The notes below the pieces were generated by a model. It made no database searches and was not told the DNA's origin. It saw only the letters and a program-made list of their open reading frames with translations. Shown here one piece after another: positions 44,265 through 52,539 of a stretch of 64,000 bases of DNA. Source of the DNA: CAMYOC01 sp963704875 (GTDB lineage Bacteria > Pseudomonadota > Gammaproteobacteria > Steroidobacterales > XN24); the NCBI GenBank assembly GCA_963704875.1, contig CAVPIA010000005.1, forward strand, positions 434,001 to 498,000, given 5' to 3'. Within the stretch, counting starts at the first letter, position 1; the number at the start of each line of letters is the position of its first letter. Made by a program: the position numbers and the translations under genes.

Positions 44265-45047
44265 ATGGAGAATACACCCGCCGCCAGGCTGGAGATCCGC
44301 GGCGCCGTCGGCGTGATTACGCTGGACCGGCCGGAAAAGCGGAACGCGCTTGGTCTTGAGGTCAGCGCTGGCTTGCACGCGGCATTGCTGGACGTCGCCG
44401 CAGATGACAATGTCAGAGCGGTCGTCCTCACAGGTGCCGGCGGAGCGTTCAGCGCGGGCGCTGACCTGAAGGAAGGTCTGCCGGAATTCCATCGCGTTGA
44501 AGACATGATCAACAGCCGCTATCGCCCGTCGCTGGAGTTGATCAGCAGCATGGACAAACCCGTCATCGCCGCGGTAGCAGGCCCGGCTGCGGGTATCGGC
44601 ATGTCATTCGCCCTTTGCTGTGATCTGGTCGTGATGGCGGAAAGCGCATTCTTGCTGGCACCGTTCTCCACCATCGGCCTGATTCCGGATGGTGGCGCAA
44701 CATGGTTCCTGGCGCGGCGACTTGGTTATCACCGGGCCTATCAACTGTGCGTTGAAGCGGAGCGTATCCCGGCGGCGGTTTGCCTGGAAACCGGTCTGGC
44801 CAATCGTGTCGTGGCCGATACAGAGTTGCTGGAGCAGGCGGTGGGCTGGGCTGAGAGTCTCGCTCAGCGGGCGCCGCTGGCGCTGGCGGGAACCAAACAG
44901 GCAATGCGTCAGGCTATGAACCTGTCGCTGGGAGAAACGATTGCGCTTGAGGCGCGGATCCAGACCAGTCGTGCGCGCAGCGACGATTGTCGCGAGGGTG
45001 TCGCCGCCTTTCTCGCCAGGCGGAAGCCGGAATTCAAGGGTCGCTGA
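44265..45047 (+). CDS. PaaG-like crotonase-family enoyl-CoA isomerase
   Basis: A 260-residue crotonase. The oxyanion-hole motifs are GAFSAGADLKE and AGPAAGIGMSFALCCDL. The two Glu residues of enoyl-CoA hydratases are absent; instead FSTIGLIPDGGATWFLARRLG carries an Asp at the position used by PaaG-type isomerases (Asp in GLxPDxG). It is therefore more likely a double-bond isomerase than a hydratase. It lies 27 bases after the FadB/J-like gene and could prepare unsaturated intermediates for it. The exact substrate is unknown. Confidence 0.8.
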   Translation: MENTPAARLEIRGAVGVITLDRPEKRNALGLEVSAGLHAALLDVAADDNVRAVVLTGAGGAFSAGADLKEGLPEFHRVEDMINSRYRPSLELISSMDKPVIAAVAGPAAGIGMSFALCCDLVVMAESAFLLAPFSTIGLIPDGGATWFLARRLGYHRAYQLCVEAERIPAAVCLETGLANRVVADTELLEQAVGWAESLAQRAPLALAGTKQAMRQAMNLSLGETIALEARIQTSRARSDDCREGVAAFLARRKPEFKGR

Positions 45048-45074
45048 GGCCGTTCAAGGCACACAGGGAGCAGT

Positions 45075-46235
45075 ATGGAGCGGAACATTTTTGACATGGA
45101 GCACGAGATGTTCCGTGATTCGGTGAGGAAGTTTCTGCAGCGGGAGATCACACCGAATATCGATGCCTGGCGCGAGCGCGGCATCGTAGATCGGGAAGCA
45201 TTTCTCAAGGCCGGAGAGCAGGGATTGTGTCTGATCTGGGCAGACGAGAAGTTTGGGGGCCTGGGTGTAGATGATTTCCGTTTCGAGCAGATCATTATCG
45301 AGGAAATGGCCCACCACGGTGACCCCGGTTTTGGCCTGTCGCTGCATAGCCGGCTGGTAGCACCGTACCTGGGCAAACTGGGCAACCCGGAGCAGCAAGA
45401 GAGATTCCTTCCCGCGTGCGTCCGTGGCGAGACGATTCTCGGCATCGCGATGTCAGAGCCCGCCGCCGGCAGCGATGTCGCCGGCTTGCGCACGCGGGCC
45501 GAAGACAAAGGCGATCATTTCCTGCTTAATGGATCCAAGACGTACATCTCCAACGGCATCAACGGCGACTTGTTCGTGGTCGCGGCGCGAACCGTGCCTG
45601 ACAATCCTCATGGCCTGGGGCTGTTCCTGGTCGAGCGGGGCATGGAGGGGTTCAGTCGCGGCCGCAATCTGAAGAAGATGGGGTTGAAAGCGCAGGATAC
45701 GGCGGAGCTGTTTTTTGACAGCGTAAAAATCCCGCACGAGAACGTGCTTGGGGATCCGCACAAGGGTTTCTACTACCTGATGCAGTTTCTGGCCGAAGAA
45801 CGATTGATCGTCGCTGCCGGCAGTGTGGCTCACGCCGAAGCCGCACTGCAGACCACGATTGAATACGTCAAAGAGCGTCACGCATTTGGTCAGCCTATCG
45901 CTGCATTTCAAAATACCCGGTTCAAGCTTGCGGACATGCGCACACGTATCGATGTTGCCCAGACGTTTGTCGATCGACTGGTGATGGACCACAACGAAGG
46001 CAAGCTCAGCGCCGAAGTCGCTGCTGAAGCAAAGGTCTTCTGTAGCGAGCTCGAAGGTTGGGTGACGGACGAATGCGTCCAGCTCCATGGCGGCGCCGGC
46101 TACATGGATGAATACCCGATCTCCCGTATGTACGCGAATGCAAGAGTGTCCCGCATCTATGCCGGGAGTTCAGAGATCATGCGTGAGATCATCGCTCGCG
46201 GCATGGGTCTGGATCCTCGAGCGAAAAGCAGTTAA
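45075..46235 (+). CDS. Acyl-CoA dehydrogenase, long-chain type
   Basis: A 386-residue FAD enzyme that introduces the alpha-beta double bond. IAMSEPAAGSDVAGLRTRA and GSKTYISNG are the FAD/substrate-binding region; QLHGGAGYMDEYPISRMYAN and the C-terminal RIYAGSSEIMREI follow. In short- and medium-chain enzymes the base is the Glu of YEG near the C-terminus; here that position is Ala. A Glu in FLAEERLIVAAG fits the alternative helix-G base of long-chain and isovaleryl-CoA dehydrogenases. This points to long or branched substrates. No electron-transfer flavoprotein genes are nearby. Confidence 0.9.
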   Translation: MERNIFDMEHEMFRDSVRKFLQREITPNIDAWRERGIVDREAFLKAGEQGLCLIWADEKFGGLGVDDFRFEQIIIEEMAHHGDPGFGLSLHSRLVAPYLGKLGNPEQQERFLPACVRGETILGIAMSEPAAGSDVAGLRTRAEDKGDHFLLNGSKTYISNGINGDLFVVAARTVPDNPHGLGLFLVERGMEGFSRGRNLKKMGLKAQDTAELFFDSVKIPHENVLGDPHKGFYYLMQFLAEERLIVAAGSVAHAEAALQTTIEYVKERHAFGQPIAAFQNTRFKLADMRTRIDVAQTFVDRLVMDHNEGKLSAEVAAEAKVFCSELEGWVTDECVQLHGGAGYMDEYPISRMYANARVSRIYAGSSEIMREIIARGMGLDPRAKSS

Positions 46236-46291
46236 CAAGGCCGGGCTGTGTTGCCGCAAAGACCAACTCCAGGGACTTGCAGGGCATCGCC

Positions 46292-47446
46292 GTGAGTGGG
46301 CCGCTGGATGGTTATCGCATCCTCGAGATCGCCGGTCTCGGTGCTGCGCCGTATTGCGGCATGATGCTTGCCGACATGGGTGCCGAGGTAATCCGTATCG
46401 AACGGATGCCGCCACCGCCACCGCTACCTGATGTGCTGGCTCGTGGCCGTCGATCGATCGCCCTGGATCTGAAGATTCCGCAAGCGGTCGAAGTGCTGAT
46501 GCGCCTGATGGAAGACTGCGATGGCTTGCTGGAGGGATTTCGTCCCGGCGTTGCCGAGCGACTGGGATTCGGTCCGGAGCAATGCCTGGAACGCAACCCA
46601 CGGCTGGTCTACGGACGGATGACGGGCTGGGGCCAGGATGGCCCGCTGGCCGGCGCCGCGGGCCATGATCTCAACTACATTGCTTTGTCCGGGTATCTGC
46701 ATGCGGTTGGTACTCGCGGTGGTTGTCCATTGCCGCCGCTGAATCTGGTGGGTGATTTCGGTGGCGGGCTGATGTTGGCATACGGCATAGTCTGCGCCTT
46801 GCTGGAGCGCAAGGCTTCAGGCAAGGGTCAGGTTGTCGATGCAGCCATGCTGGACGCGGCGGCCTCGTTCATGGCCATGTTCAGTGGTTTTCGTCATCTC
46901 GGCATGTTCCCGGAAGGTCCGGGCGAAAGCATGCTGGCAGGGGCAGCGCATTTTTATGGTACCTATCGCACCGCGGACGATCGTTTCGTCTCTATTGCGG
47001 CCATCGAACCCGACTTTTATCGTTTGTTGATCGACAAGCTTGGCTTACCTGAACATGAGTTCCTGCCGTTTGGTTTCGGTGGACTCGACAAGCGCACTGA
47101 CGCCAGTGGATGGGCGGCACTGCGGACCAGGCTGGAAGCGGTCTTCGCCACTCGCACGCGTGACGAGTGGTGTGAATTGCTTGAAGGCAGCGATGTGTGC
47201 TTTGCCCCGGTGCTGGCATTATCCGAAGTTCAGGATCACCCTCACAACCGCGCCCGTGACACGTTCGTGGAGATTGACGGGATCGAGCAGTCTGCGCCGA
47301 CGCCGAGGTTCTCGCGCAGCGCGACGGGCTTGCCGCTTCCAGCGCCGCGGCCGGGCGCGGACACGCGCACGGTGCTGGCGGACGCAGGATTCGGGGATGC
47401 CGACATCGAGATGCTGAGCAGGGCTGGCGCGATCCCGAGCGACTAG
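46292..47446 (+). CDS. CaiB/BaiF family protein, alpha-methylacyl-CoA racemase-like
   Basis: A 384-residue class III CoA-transferase-fold protein. The N-terminus GPLDGYRILEIAGLGAAPYC and PDVLARGRRSIALDLK are typical. GWGQDGPLAGAAGHDLNYIALSG contains the His-Asp pair that in alpha-methylacyl-CoA racemases does the epimerisation, whereas true CoA transferases place an Asp elsewhere. It would flip the (2R)-methyl group so that the (S)-specific dehydrogenase can act. GTG 46292 has AGGG seven bases upstream; a TTG at 46277 would add five residues. Confidence 0.82.
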   Translation: MSGPLDGYRILEIAGLGAAPYCGMMLADMGAEVIRIERMPPPPPLPDVLARGRRSIALDLKIPQAVEVLMRLMEDCDGLLEGFRPGVAERLGFGPEQCLERNPRLVYGRMTGWGQDGPLAGAAGHDLNYIALSGYLHAVGTRGGCPLPPLNLVGDFGGGLMLAYGIVCALLERKASGKGQVVDAAMLDAAASFMAMFSGFRHLGMFPEGPGESMLAGAAHFYGTYRTADDRFVSIAAIEPDFYRLLIDKLGLPEHEFLPFGFGGLDKRTDASGWAALRTRLEAVFATRTRDEWCELLEGSDVCFAPVLALSEVQDHPHNRARDTFVEIDGIEQSAPTPRFSRSATGLPLPAPRPGADTRTVLADAGFGDADIEMLSRAGAIPSD

Positions 47447-47534
47447 ACTCTGTCTGTTGGCAGGGCGGAGCCGGGTTCAGCTGGCTTCACGGGAAGCGAA
47501 CAAACTGAAGGACTAATGCGGCGGGAGACCGGTA

Positions 47535-48374
47535 ATGAATGATCGTGTGCGCCTGGATGTCGACGGCAACATCGCCAGGGTGTGTCTGACCCGCGCGGAA
47601 AAACGCAATGCACTGGATCTGTCGATGTTCGAATCGATCGTCGCTGCGGCCGCTGAGATCTCGGCACGCGAAGATATCCGCGCTGTCGTGATGCACGGCG
47701 CCGGCCCGGCGTTCTGCGCAGGCCTGGATCTTGCCGCCTTTTTCAGTGATCCGAATGCCGGTGCCCGTTTGCTCGGGCGTCAGGATAATGAAGACACAAA
47801 TCTGGCCCAGGAGGCGGCATGGTGCTGGCGTCGCCTGCCGGTGCCAGTGATTGCAGCACTGCATGGCGAGACGTTTGGCGGCGGCCTGCAGATCGCGTTA
47901 GGCGCCGACATACGTTTGATCGCACCGGATACCCGTATGTCTGTGATGGAGATCCGCTGGGGCCTGGTGCCGGACATGGCCGGTAGCCGGATCCTGCCTG
48001 AGCTGTTGCGGCTCGATGTTTTCAAGGAGCTGACCTTCAGCGGCCGCATCGTCGAGGCAAGCGAGGCCGTGAGTCTCGGCCTTGCCACACGCGTCTGTGA
48101 TGATCCATTGGCATCAGCGATAAGCCTGGCTGAAGAGATTGCCGCGCGTTCGCCGGATGCGGTGCGCGCGGCCAAGTTCCTGCTCGATCAGGCCTCGCAG
48201 TGCGACCATCCCAGCGGGCTTGCGCTAGAGACTCGCTTGCAGATGAGTCTGCTGGGAGGACGTAATCAGATGGAGGCGGCCCGCGCGGGGATGGAGAAGC
48301 GAGAGCCGTTGTTCCGTGAGGCAACCTTTGACCCTGAAAGAATGCGGGGGCAACGCGAAAATGAAGAAGACTGA
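47535..48374 (+). CDS. Crotonase-family protein, dienoyl-CoA isomerase-like
   Basis: A 279-residue crotonase. FCAGLDLAAFFSD and GETFGGGLQIALGADIRLI give the oxyanion hole. Where hydratases have their first Glu this protein has Gln (GGGLQIAL), but the second acidic position is Glu (SVMEIRWG) followed by Asp in GLVPDMAGSRILP, the pattern seen in delta(3,5)-delta(2,4)-dienoyl-CoA isomerases. Hydratase activity is thus uncertain. The stop overlaps the start of the RssA-like gene by 14 bases. Confidence 0.78.
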   Translation: MNDRVRLDVDGNIARVCLTRAEKRNALDLSMFESIVAAAAEISAREDIRAVVMHGAGPAFCAGLDLAAFFSDPNAGARLLGRQDNEDTNLAQEAAWCWRRLPVPVIAALHGETFGGGLQIALGADIRLIAPDTRMSVMEIRWGLVPDMAGSRILPELLRLDVFKELTFSGRIVEASEAVSLGLATRVCDDPLASAISLAEEIAARSPDAVRAAKFLLDQASQCDHPSGLALETRLQMSLLGGRNQMEAARAGMEKREPLFREATFDPERMRGQRENEED

Positions 48375-49176
48375 AAATAGCCGACCCAGGATCGCGCTGG
48401 TGCTAGGCAGCGGTGGCGCCAGAGGTCTGGCTCACATCGGGGTGATCGAGGAACTGGAACGCCATGGCATGGAGATTTCATGTATCGCCGGGTGTTCGAT
48501 GGGCTCTCTGGTGGGTGGCATGTACGCGGCTGGCAAGCTCGACGTCTATACCAAATGGGCGCGCAGCCTGGAACGAAAAGACGTGTTCGGGCTGCTGGAT
48601 TTTTCTTTCGATTTTCGGGGCCTGTTCAAAGGCGACCGGATTTTCGATACCTTGAAGGAGATGGTTGGCGATTGCGATATTGAAGATCTGAACATCGGCT
48701 TTACCGCGGTGGCCACAGATCTTCAGGAGCAGCGCGAGGTCTGGCTGAATAGCGGCTCGCTGTTCGACGCCATGCGCGCTTCTATGGCGATTCCCACGAT
48801 TCTGACGCCCTGGGTCTATCAGGGACGCCTGCTGGTTGATGGCGGCCTTCTCAACCCCTTGCCAATAGCGCCGGTGCTCAATCAACACACTGACATGATT
48901 GTTGCGGTCAACCTGAATGCCAGGCGGCAGGCGGCAGCGGCTCCTGAGGTGCCACCCCAACCGCCGGGAATTTTCGATCTGGTGTCTATGAGCCTGGATA
49001 CGATGCAGGCAGCGATTGGTCGGCTGAAGCTGGCTGCGTATTCACCGGACATCGTGATCGACATCCCGCGGGATGCCTGTGCGTTTTACGAATTTTATCG
49101 GGCTGCCGAGATGATCGAATTGGGGCGGCGGCGCGCGCGGAGCGTACTCAAGGCGCTGGCGCCAGAACAGTCCTGA
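48361..49176 (+). CDS. RssA-like patatin-family phospholipase/acyl hydrolase
   Basis: A 271-residue cytoplasmic patatin-like protein without a leader. The oxyanion motif is LVLGSGGARGLAHIGV, the nucleophile elbow is IAGCSMGSLVGGMY and the catalytic Asp lies in LLVDGGLLNPLP, completing the Ser-Asp dyad. IPTILTPWVYQG is also family-typical. ATG 48361 overlaps the preceding crotonase gene, so it belongs to the acyl-CoA operon. It may release fatty acids from lipids or CoA esters; the substrate is unknown. Confidence 0.87.
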   Translation: MKKTENSRPRIALVLGSGGARGLAHIGVIEELERHGMEISCIAGCSMGSLVGGMYAAGKLDVYTKWARSLERKDVFGLLDFSFDFRGLFKGDRIFDTLKEMVGDCDIEDLNIGFTAVATDLQEQREVWLNSGSLFDAMRASMAIPTILTPWVYQGRLLVDGGLLNPLPIAPVLNQHTDMIVAVNLNARRQAAAAPEVPPQPPGIFDLVSMSLDTMQAAIGRLKLAAYSPDIVIDIPRDACAFYEFYRAAEMIELGRRRARSVLKALAPEQS

Positions 49177-49304
49177 GCCGGACGCGAGGCACGCTGTTCG
49201 CCAGCGCGATCTGATACTGTGGTCGTCGCCTTGCGATCTCGGCGACGCGCGCGGATAGTCGGCCTGGGTGCCGGGTTCGTCTGCTTCCGGGGGGCACGAC
49301 TCTC

Positions 49305-50057
49305 TTGCATAAACTCAGTGTCGTCATTATTACCCTCAATGAGGAAGACCGGTTGCCGTCAACTCTCGAGGCGGTGTCCTGGTGCGACGAAATTCTGGTT
49401 GTCGACTCCGGCAGCAGTGACCGGACGGTCGAAATCTGTCGGCGCTACCCGAATTGCCGGGTGATAGTCCATGCCTTTATGGGGTATGGGCCACAAAAGC
49501 GCTTTGCGATCGGCGAGGCGCGCCATGACTGGATCCTGAGTCTTGACGCGGATGAGGTCCCGGATGCGGAATTACTGTCCGCGACCCGAGCCGCACTGGC
49601 CGGGGATGTCGGTGACACCGCCGGGTTCTATCTACGTCGCAGCCTGGTTTTCATGGACCGGGTGTTCCAACACGGTCGTGAGTCCCGTGAACGGCATCTG
49701 CGGCTGTTCGATCGACGCAAAGGGAATTTCTCGGATGCACTGGTCCACGAACGGGTTCAGGTCGATGGGCCCACAGCAGAACTGGCAGGCCGCTTGCTGC
49801 ATTTGAGCTATCGGAATCTCGAGGACTATTTTCAAAAGTCTAATCGATACACCAGCCTGAGCGCGGCTCGCATGCATGCCGATGGTCGCCGCGCAGCACC
49901 CGTTAGTCTGATCCTCGCCGGGCCGTTCAGGTTTCTCCAGTCCTACCTGATCAACGGCAACTGGCGCAACGGCATCCCCGGGCTGGTTTGGTCGGTACTG
50001 GCGGCCTACTACAAGACCGTCAGATTCCTCAAGCTGCTGGAACTCAACAGAAGTTGA
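49305..50057 (+). CDS. Family 2 glycosyltransferase, LPS-core type
   Basis: A 250-residue GT-A fold enzyme. LSVVIITLNEEDRLPSTLEA and ILVVDSGSSDRTVEIC bind the sugar nucleotide; WILSLDADEVPD holds the metal-binding DxD-like motif. The C-terminal part (LLHLSYRNLEDYFQKSNRYT, then an amphipathic FLQSYLINGNWRNGIPG) resembles WaaE/KdtX-like core glucosyltransferases that work at the inner membrane. Translation appears to start at TTG 49305 with a G-rich element about ten bases upstream; no ATG is available before the first strand. Confidence 0.82.
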   Translation: MHKLSVVIITLNEEDRLPSTLEAVSWCDEILVVDSGSSDRTVEICRRYPNCRVIVHAFMGYGPQKRFAIGEARHDWILSLDADEVPDAELLSATRAALAGDVGDTAGFYLRRSLVFMDRVFQHGRESRERHLRLFDRRKGNFSDALVHERVQVDGPTAELAGRLLHLSYRNLEDYFQKSNRYTSLSAARMHADGRRAAPVSLILAGPFRFLQSYLINGNWRNGIPGLVWSVLAAYYKTVRFLKLLELNRS

Positions 50058-50242
50058 TCGATGGGGTGGATTGCACAGCGGGAGTGCCGGAGTAATTCCC
50101 GGACTGTGAAGCGACGTATGCCTTTGACCGGGCGGCTCATATTTACCCGCACTCGCGATCGGGGGAACAGAAGCAGGCTTGGTCTGGTCAAATAAAACGA
50201 GCGGCTGAATCCGGCTTTGAGGCCGTCATCCCGGAGAAATTT

Positions 50243-50710
50243 ATGAGGAAAAAAATCATCCTGCTTCTTATCGCCTTAATGTTGCCGCTAGGCGCCCACG
50301 CGGTGGGTTACAGCAAGGTCTTCGACATCCGCGCATTTGAGGCTGAGATACCGCCGGCCAAAAACGGCCCCTCGGTCATCAAGATCGGTGTGATCCTGCC
50401 GCGCTCAGCCGAGATCCCGAAAGTCGAGGTATTCGCCGACCGGGCCGATCGCGGCGACAATCTCGGCGATTGGGCCAAATGCGATATCGACACCAAGAAA
50501 TGCCAGGTCAGCGACGCCCGGATCGTTCGATTCTTCCGCATGGACCACGATACCTGGCAGGAGTTGTCGGTTGAGATCGAGAATACCGACGCCAGCGCCG
50601 CACGTTACGCGTTATTGCGGGTGACATTTAAGGATGCGGCAGGCAATGATCAGTCAGGTTGCGGGGTGGCCTACTATTGCGGCTTCTCGGAAGCGGCATC
50701 CGAATACTAG
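50243..50710 (+). CDS. Secreted hypothetical protein with four cysteines
   Basis: I do not recognise this family. The 155-residue product has a clear Sec signal (MRKKIILLLIALMLPLGAHA, then VGYSKVFDIRAF). The mature part of about 135 residues looks like a small beta-rich domain, with alternating hydrophobic strands (SVIKIGVILP, KVEVFAD, YALLRVTFKDAAG). It has four cysteines as two pairs (AKCDIDTKKCQ and SGCGVAYYCGF), which could form disulfides in the periplasm. GGAG lies eight bases before ATG 50243. It stands alone between the glycosyltransferase and gpmA and is followed by a strong inverted repeat. Confidence 0.7.
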   Translation: MRKKIILLLIALMLPLGAHAVGYSKVFDIRAFEAEIPPAKNGPSVIKIGVILPRSAEIPKVEVFADRADRGDNLGDWAKCDIDTKKCQVSDARIVRFFRMDHDTWQELSVEIENTDASAARYALLRVTFKDAAGNDQSGCGVAYYCGFSEAASEY

Positions 50711-50816
50711 ACCGATGGCGGAAAGGGCTCCCGGGGAAGGAATGTTCCTCAGGCCTGATCGTTCACCAGTAGCCACCCTAGGCGTCACCGAGGGTCACCA
50801 GGGGTGTGAGATCGGA

Positions 50817-50846
50817 GACCAGGGCGCCTGAGACGGCGCCCTGGTC
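50817..50846. terminator. 12-base inverted repeat between convergent genes
   Basis: GACCAGGGCGCC (50817-50828) and GGCGCCCTGGTC (50835-50846) pair perfectly around the loop TGAGAC. It separates the secreted-protein gene (plus) from gpmA (minus). No T-tract follows on either strand, so termination would rely on the very stable GC stem or Rho. Confidence 0.6.
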
Positions 50847-50883
50847 CGGCATGTCCCCTCGCTGTGCTGCGCTGTGAGTATGC

Positions 50884-51633
50884 TCAACCAGCCTTGGTCT
50901 GATTGGCAACCGCCCGGGCTGCAGCCGCCACCGCTTCCGGGTCACCAAGAAACTCTCGACCGAGCGAATTCAGTTTCTCATCCAGACTGTAGACCAGCGG
51001 TACACCGGTTGGGATATTGAAACCGACGATGTCTTCTTCCGACATCCCGTCAAGCATCTTGACCAGCGCGCGCAGGCTGTTGCCATGCGCAGCGATAAGG
51101 ACGGTCTTGCGTTTTTCCAGCCACGGTACGATGTTCTGTTCCCAGTACGGCTGGACCCTGAGCAGCGTGTCTTTTAACGATTCTGATGCGGGCAGCCGAG
51201 CGGGATCTATGCCTGCATAGCGTGGGTCATGGCTCGGGTGACGGGGATCATCATCAGCCAGGGCGGGCGGCGGCGTGGCGTAGCTTCGCCGCCATATCTG
51301 CACCTGCTCGGCACCGTGTTTAGCGACGGTCTCCGGCTTGTTCAGGCCTTGCAGCGCGCCATAGTGGCGCTCGTTGAGTTGCCATGCCCTGTGCACCGGT
51401 ACCCACATCCGATCCATACCATCCATCACCATCCACAGCGTGCGTATTGCGCGCTTCAGCACCGAGGTAAAGGCGATATCGAATTCCAGACCTTCAGCGG
51501 CCAGCAAACGGGCCGCCTCGGCGGCTTCGCTGCGGCCCTGTTCGGTCAGATCGACATCGGTCCACCCGGTGAACAGATTCTTCAGGTTCCAGTCGCTCTG
51601 ACCGTGGCGCAAAAGCACCAGTTTGATGGGCAT
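50884..51633 (-). CDS. gpmA: 2,3-bisphosphoglycerate-dependent phosphoglycerate mutase
   Basis: A 249-residue dPGM that interconverts 3- and 2-phosphoglycerate. The phospho-His motif is LVLLRHGQSDWNLKNLFTGW, the catalytic Glu is in WQLNERHYGALQGLNK and the second His in VLIAAHGNSLRALVKML. The sequence is complete and ordinary. It lies downstream of the NYN gene after 112 bases and ends toward the 50817-50846 inverted repeat. Confidence 0.95.
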   Translation of the reverse strand: MPIKLVLLRHGQSDWNLKNLFTGWTDVDLTEQGRSEAAEAARLLAAEGLEFDIAFTSVLKRAIRTLWMVMDGMDRMWVPVHRAWQLNERHYGALQGLNKPETVAKHGAEQVQIWRRSYATPPPALADDDPRHPSHDPRYAGIDPARLPASESLKDTLLRVQPYWEQNIVPWLEKRKTVLIAAHGNSLRALVKMLDGMSEEDIVGFNIPTGVPLVYSLDEKLNSLGREFLGDPEAVAAAARAVANQTKAG

Positions 51634-51745
51634 TTCAGCCTCCCGTTTGACGATTTGGATAAACGGATTCTAACCCTTTTCCGGCGCTACCGGGGTCCTG
51701 TCCCGTTGGACTATTGGATGACAAAACCCGGGCGAGAGATGCGGG

Positions 51746-52516
51746 TCAACCGGTTTTGGCGCCGGCGAGGCTGACCAGATAGTTGCCTCGCTGCTGGTCG
51801 AAGCTGAGACGGATCAGGCCGCGGGATTCACAGTCCTGAAGCATCTCCGAAAAGCTACTGTACCCATAATAGGATTCGCTGAATCCCGGGTGCACACGCT
51901 TGATCGTCTGCTTCACCATCGACCCCCACAGCTGATCATAGTCATCACTCAGAGAGCTGACGATCTCCAGCAATCGATCCATCGCTTCGCTCTTGCGATC
52001 CTGTGGCTTACCGCGGCTCTTCGACTTGGTACGACTACGTGTCGCGACACGTACCAGATCGTCATAGTAGAGAAACTCGTCGCAGCCAGCGATCAGCAGG
52101 TCAGAGGTGGAACTCTTCACTCCACAGCCGATCACCCGCTTGTTGTTTTCCTTCAGTTTCGAGACCAGCGGGGAAAAATCACTGTCGCCCGAGAGAAGGG
52201 CAAAGATGTCGATATGTTGCTTCGCATAGCAGAGGTCGATGGCGTCGACCACCATGTGGATATCTGCGCTGTTCTTACCGCCCTGGCGGGTCTGGGGGAT
52301 ATCGATCATCTCAACGCCGTTGGCATGGAATTCCTTCACATAATCGCGATAGTTGCCCCAGTCGCAGTACGAGCGCTTGAACACAATCCGGCCCTTTTCC
52401 AGCAATCGTTTCATAACCAGCTGAATATCGAACTTGGGGGCGCTCTTCATATCTCGCACGCCGATAGCGAGATTCTCGAAGTCGACAAATACTGCGATTA
52501 GCGGTTCCTGGGACAT
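51746..52516 (-). CDS. NYN-domain (LabA/DUF88) protein with OST-HTH/LOTUS-like C-terminus
   Basis: A 256-residue protein. The N-terminal PIN-like NYN domain has the acidic metal site in AVFVDFENLAIG, NSADIHMVVDAIDL and LLSGDSDFSPLVSKL, as expected for a ribonuclease. After a Lys/Arg/Ser linker (SRTKSKSRGKPQDRKS, about residues 160-175) comes a winged-helix region (LWGSMVKQTIKRVHPGF, YYGYSSFSEMLQDC) that matches the OST-HTH/LOTUS pattern, an RNA-binding module. It probably cleaves or sorts RNA; targets are unknown. It begins 23 bases after gdhB and may be co-transcribed with it. Confidence 0.85.
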   Translation of the reverse strand: MSQEPLIAVFVDFENLAIGVRDMKSAPKFDIQLVMKRLLEKGRIVFKRSYCDWGNYRDYVKEFHANGVEMIDIPQTRQGGKNSADIHMVVDAIDLCYAKQHIDIFALLSGDSDFSPLVSKLKENNKRVIGCGVKSSTSDLLIAGCDEFLYYDDLVRVATRSRTKSKSRGKPQDRKSEAMDRLLEIVSSLSDDYDQLWGSMVKQTIKRVHPGFSESYYGYSSFSEMLQDCESRGLIRLSFDQQRGNYLVSLAGAKTG

Positions 52517-52539
52517 ACTGGGGTTTCCTTGCGTCAGTC

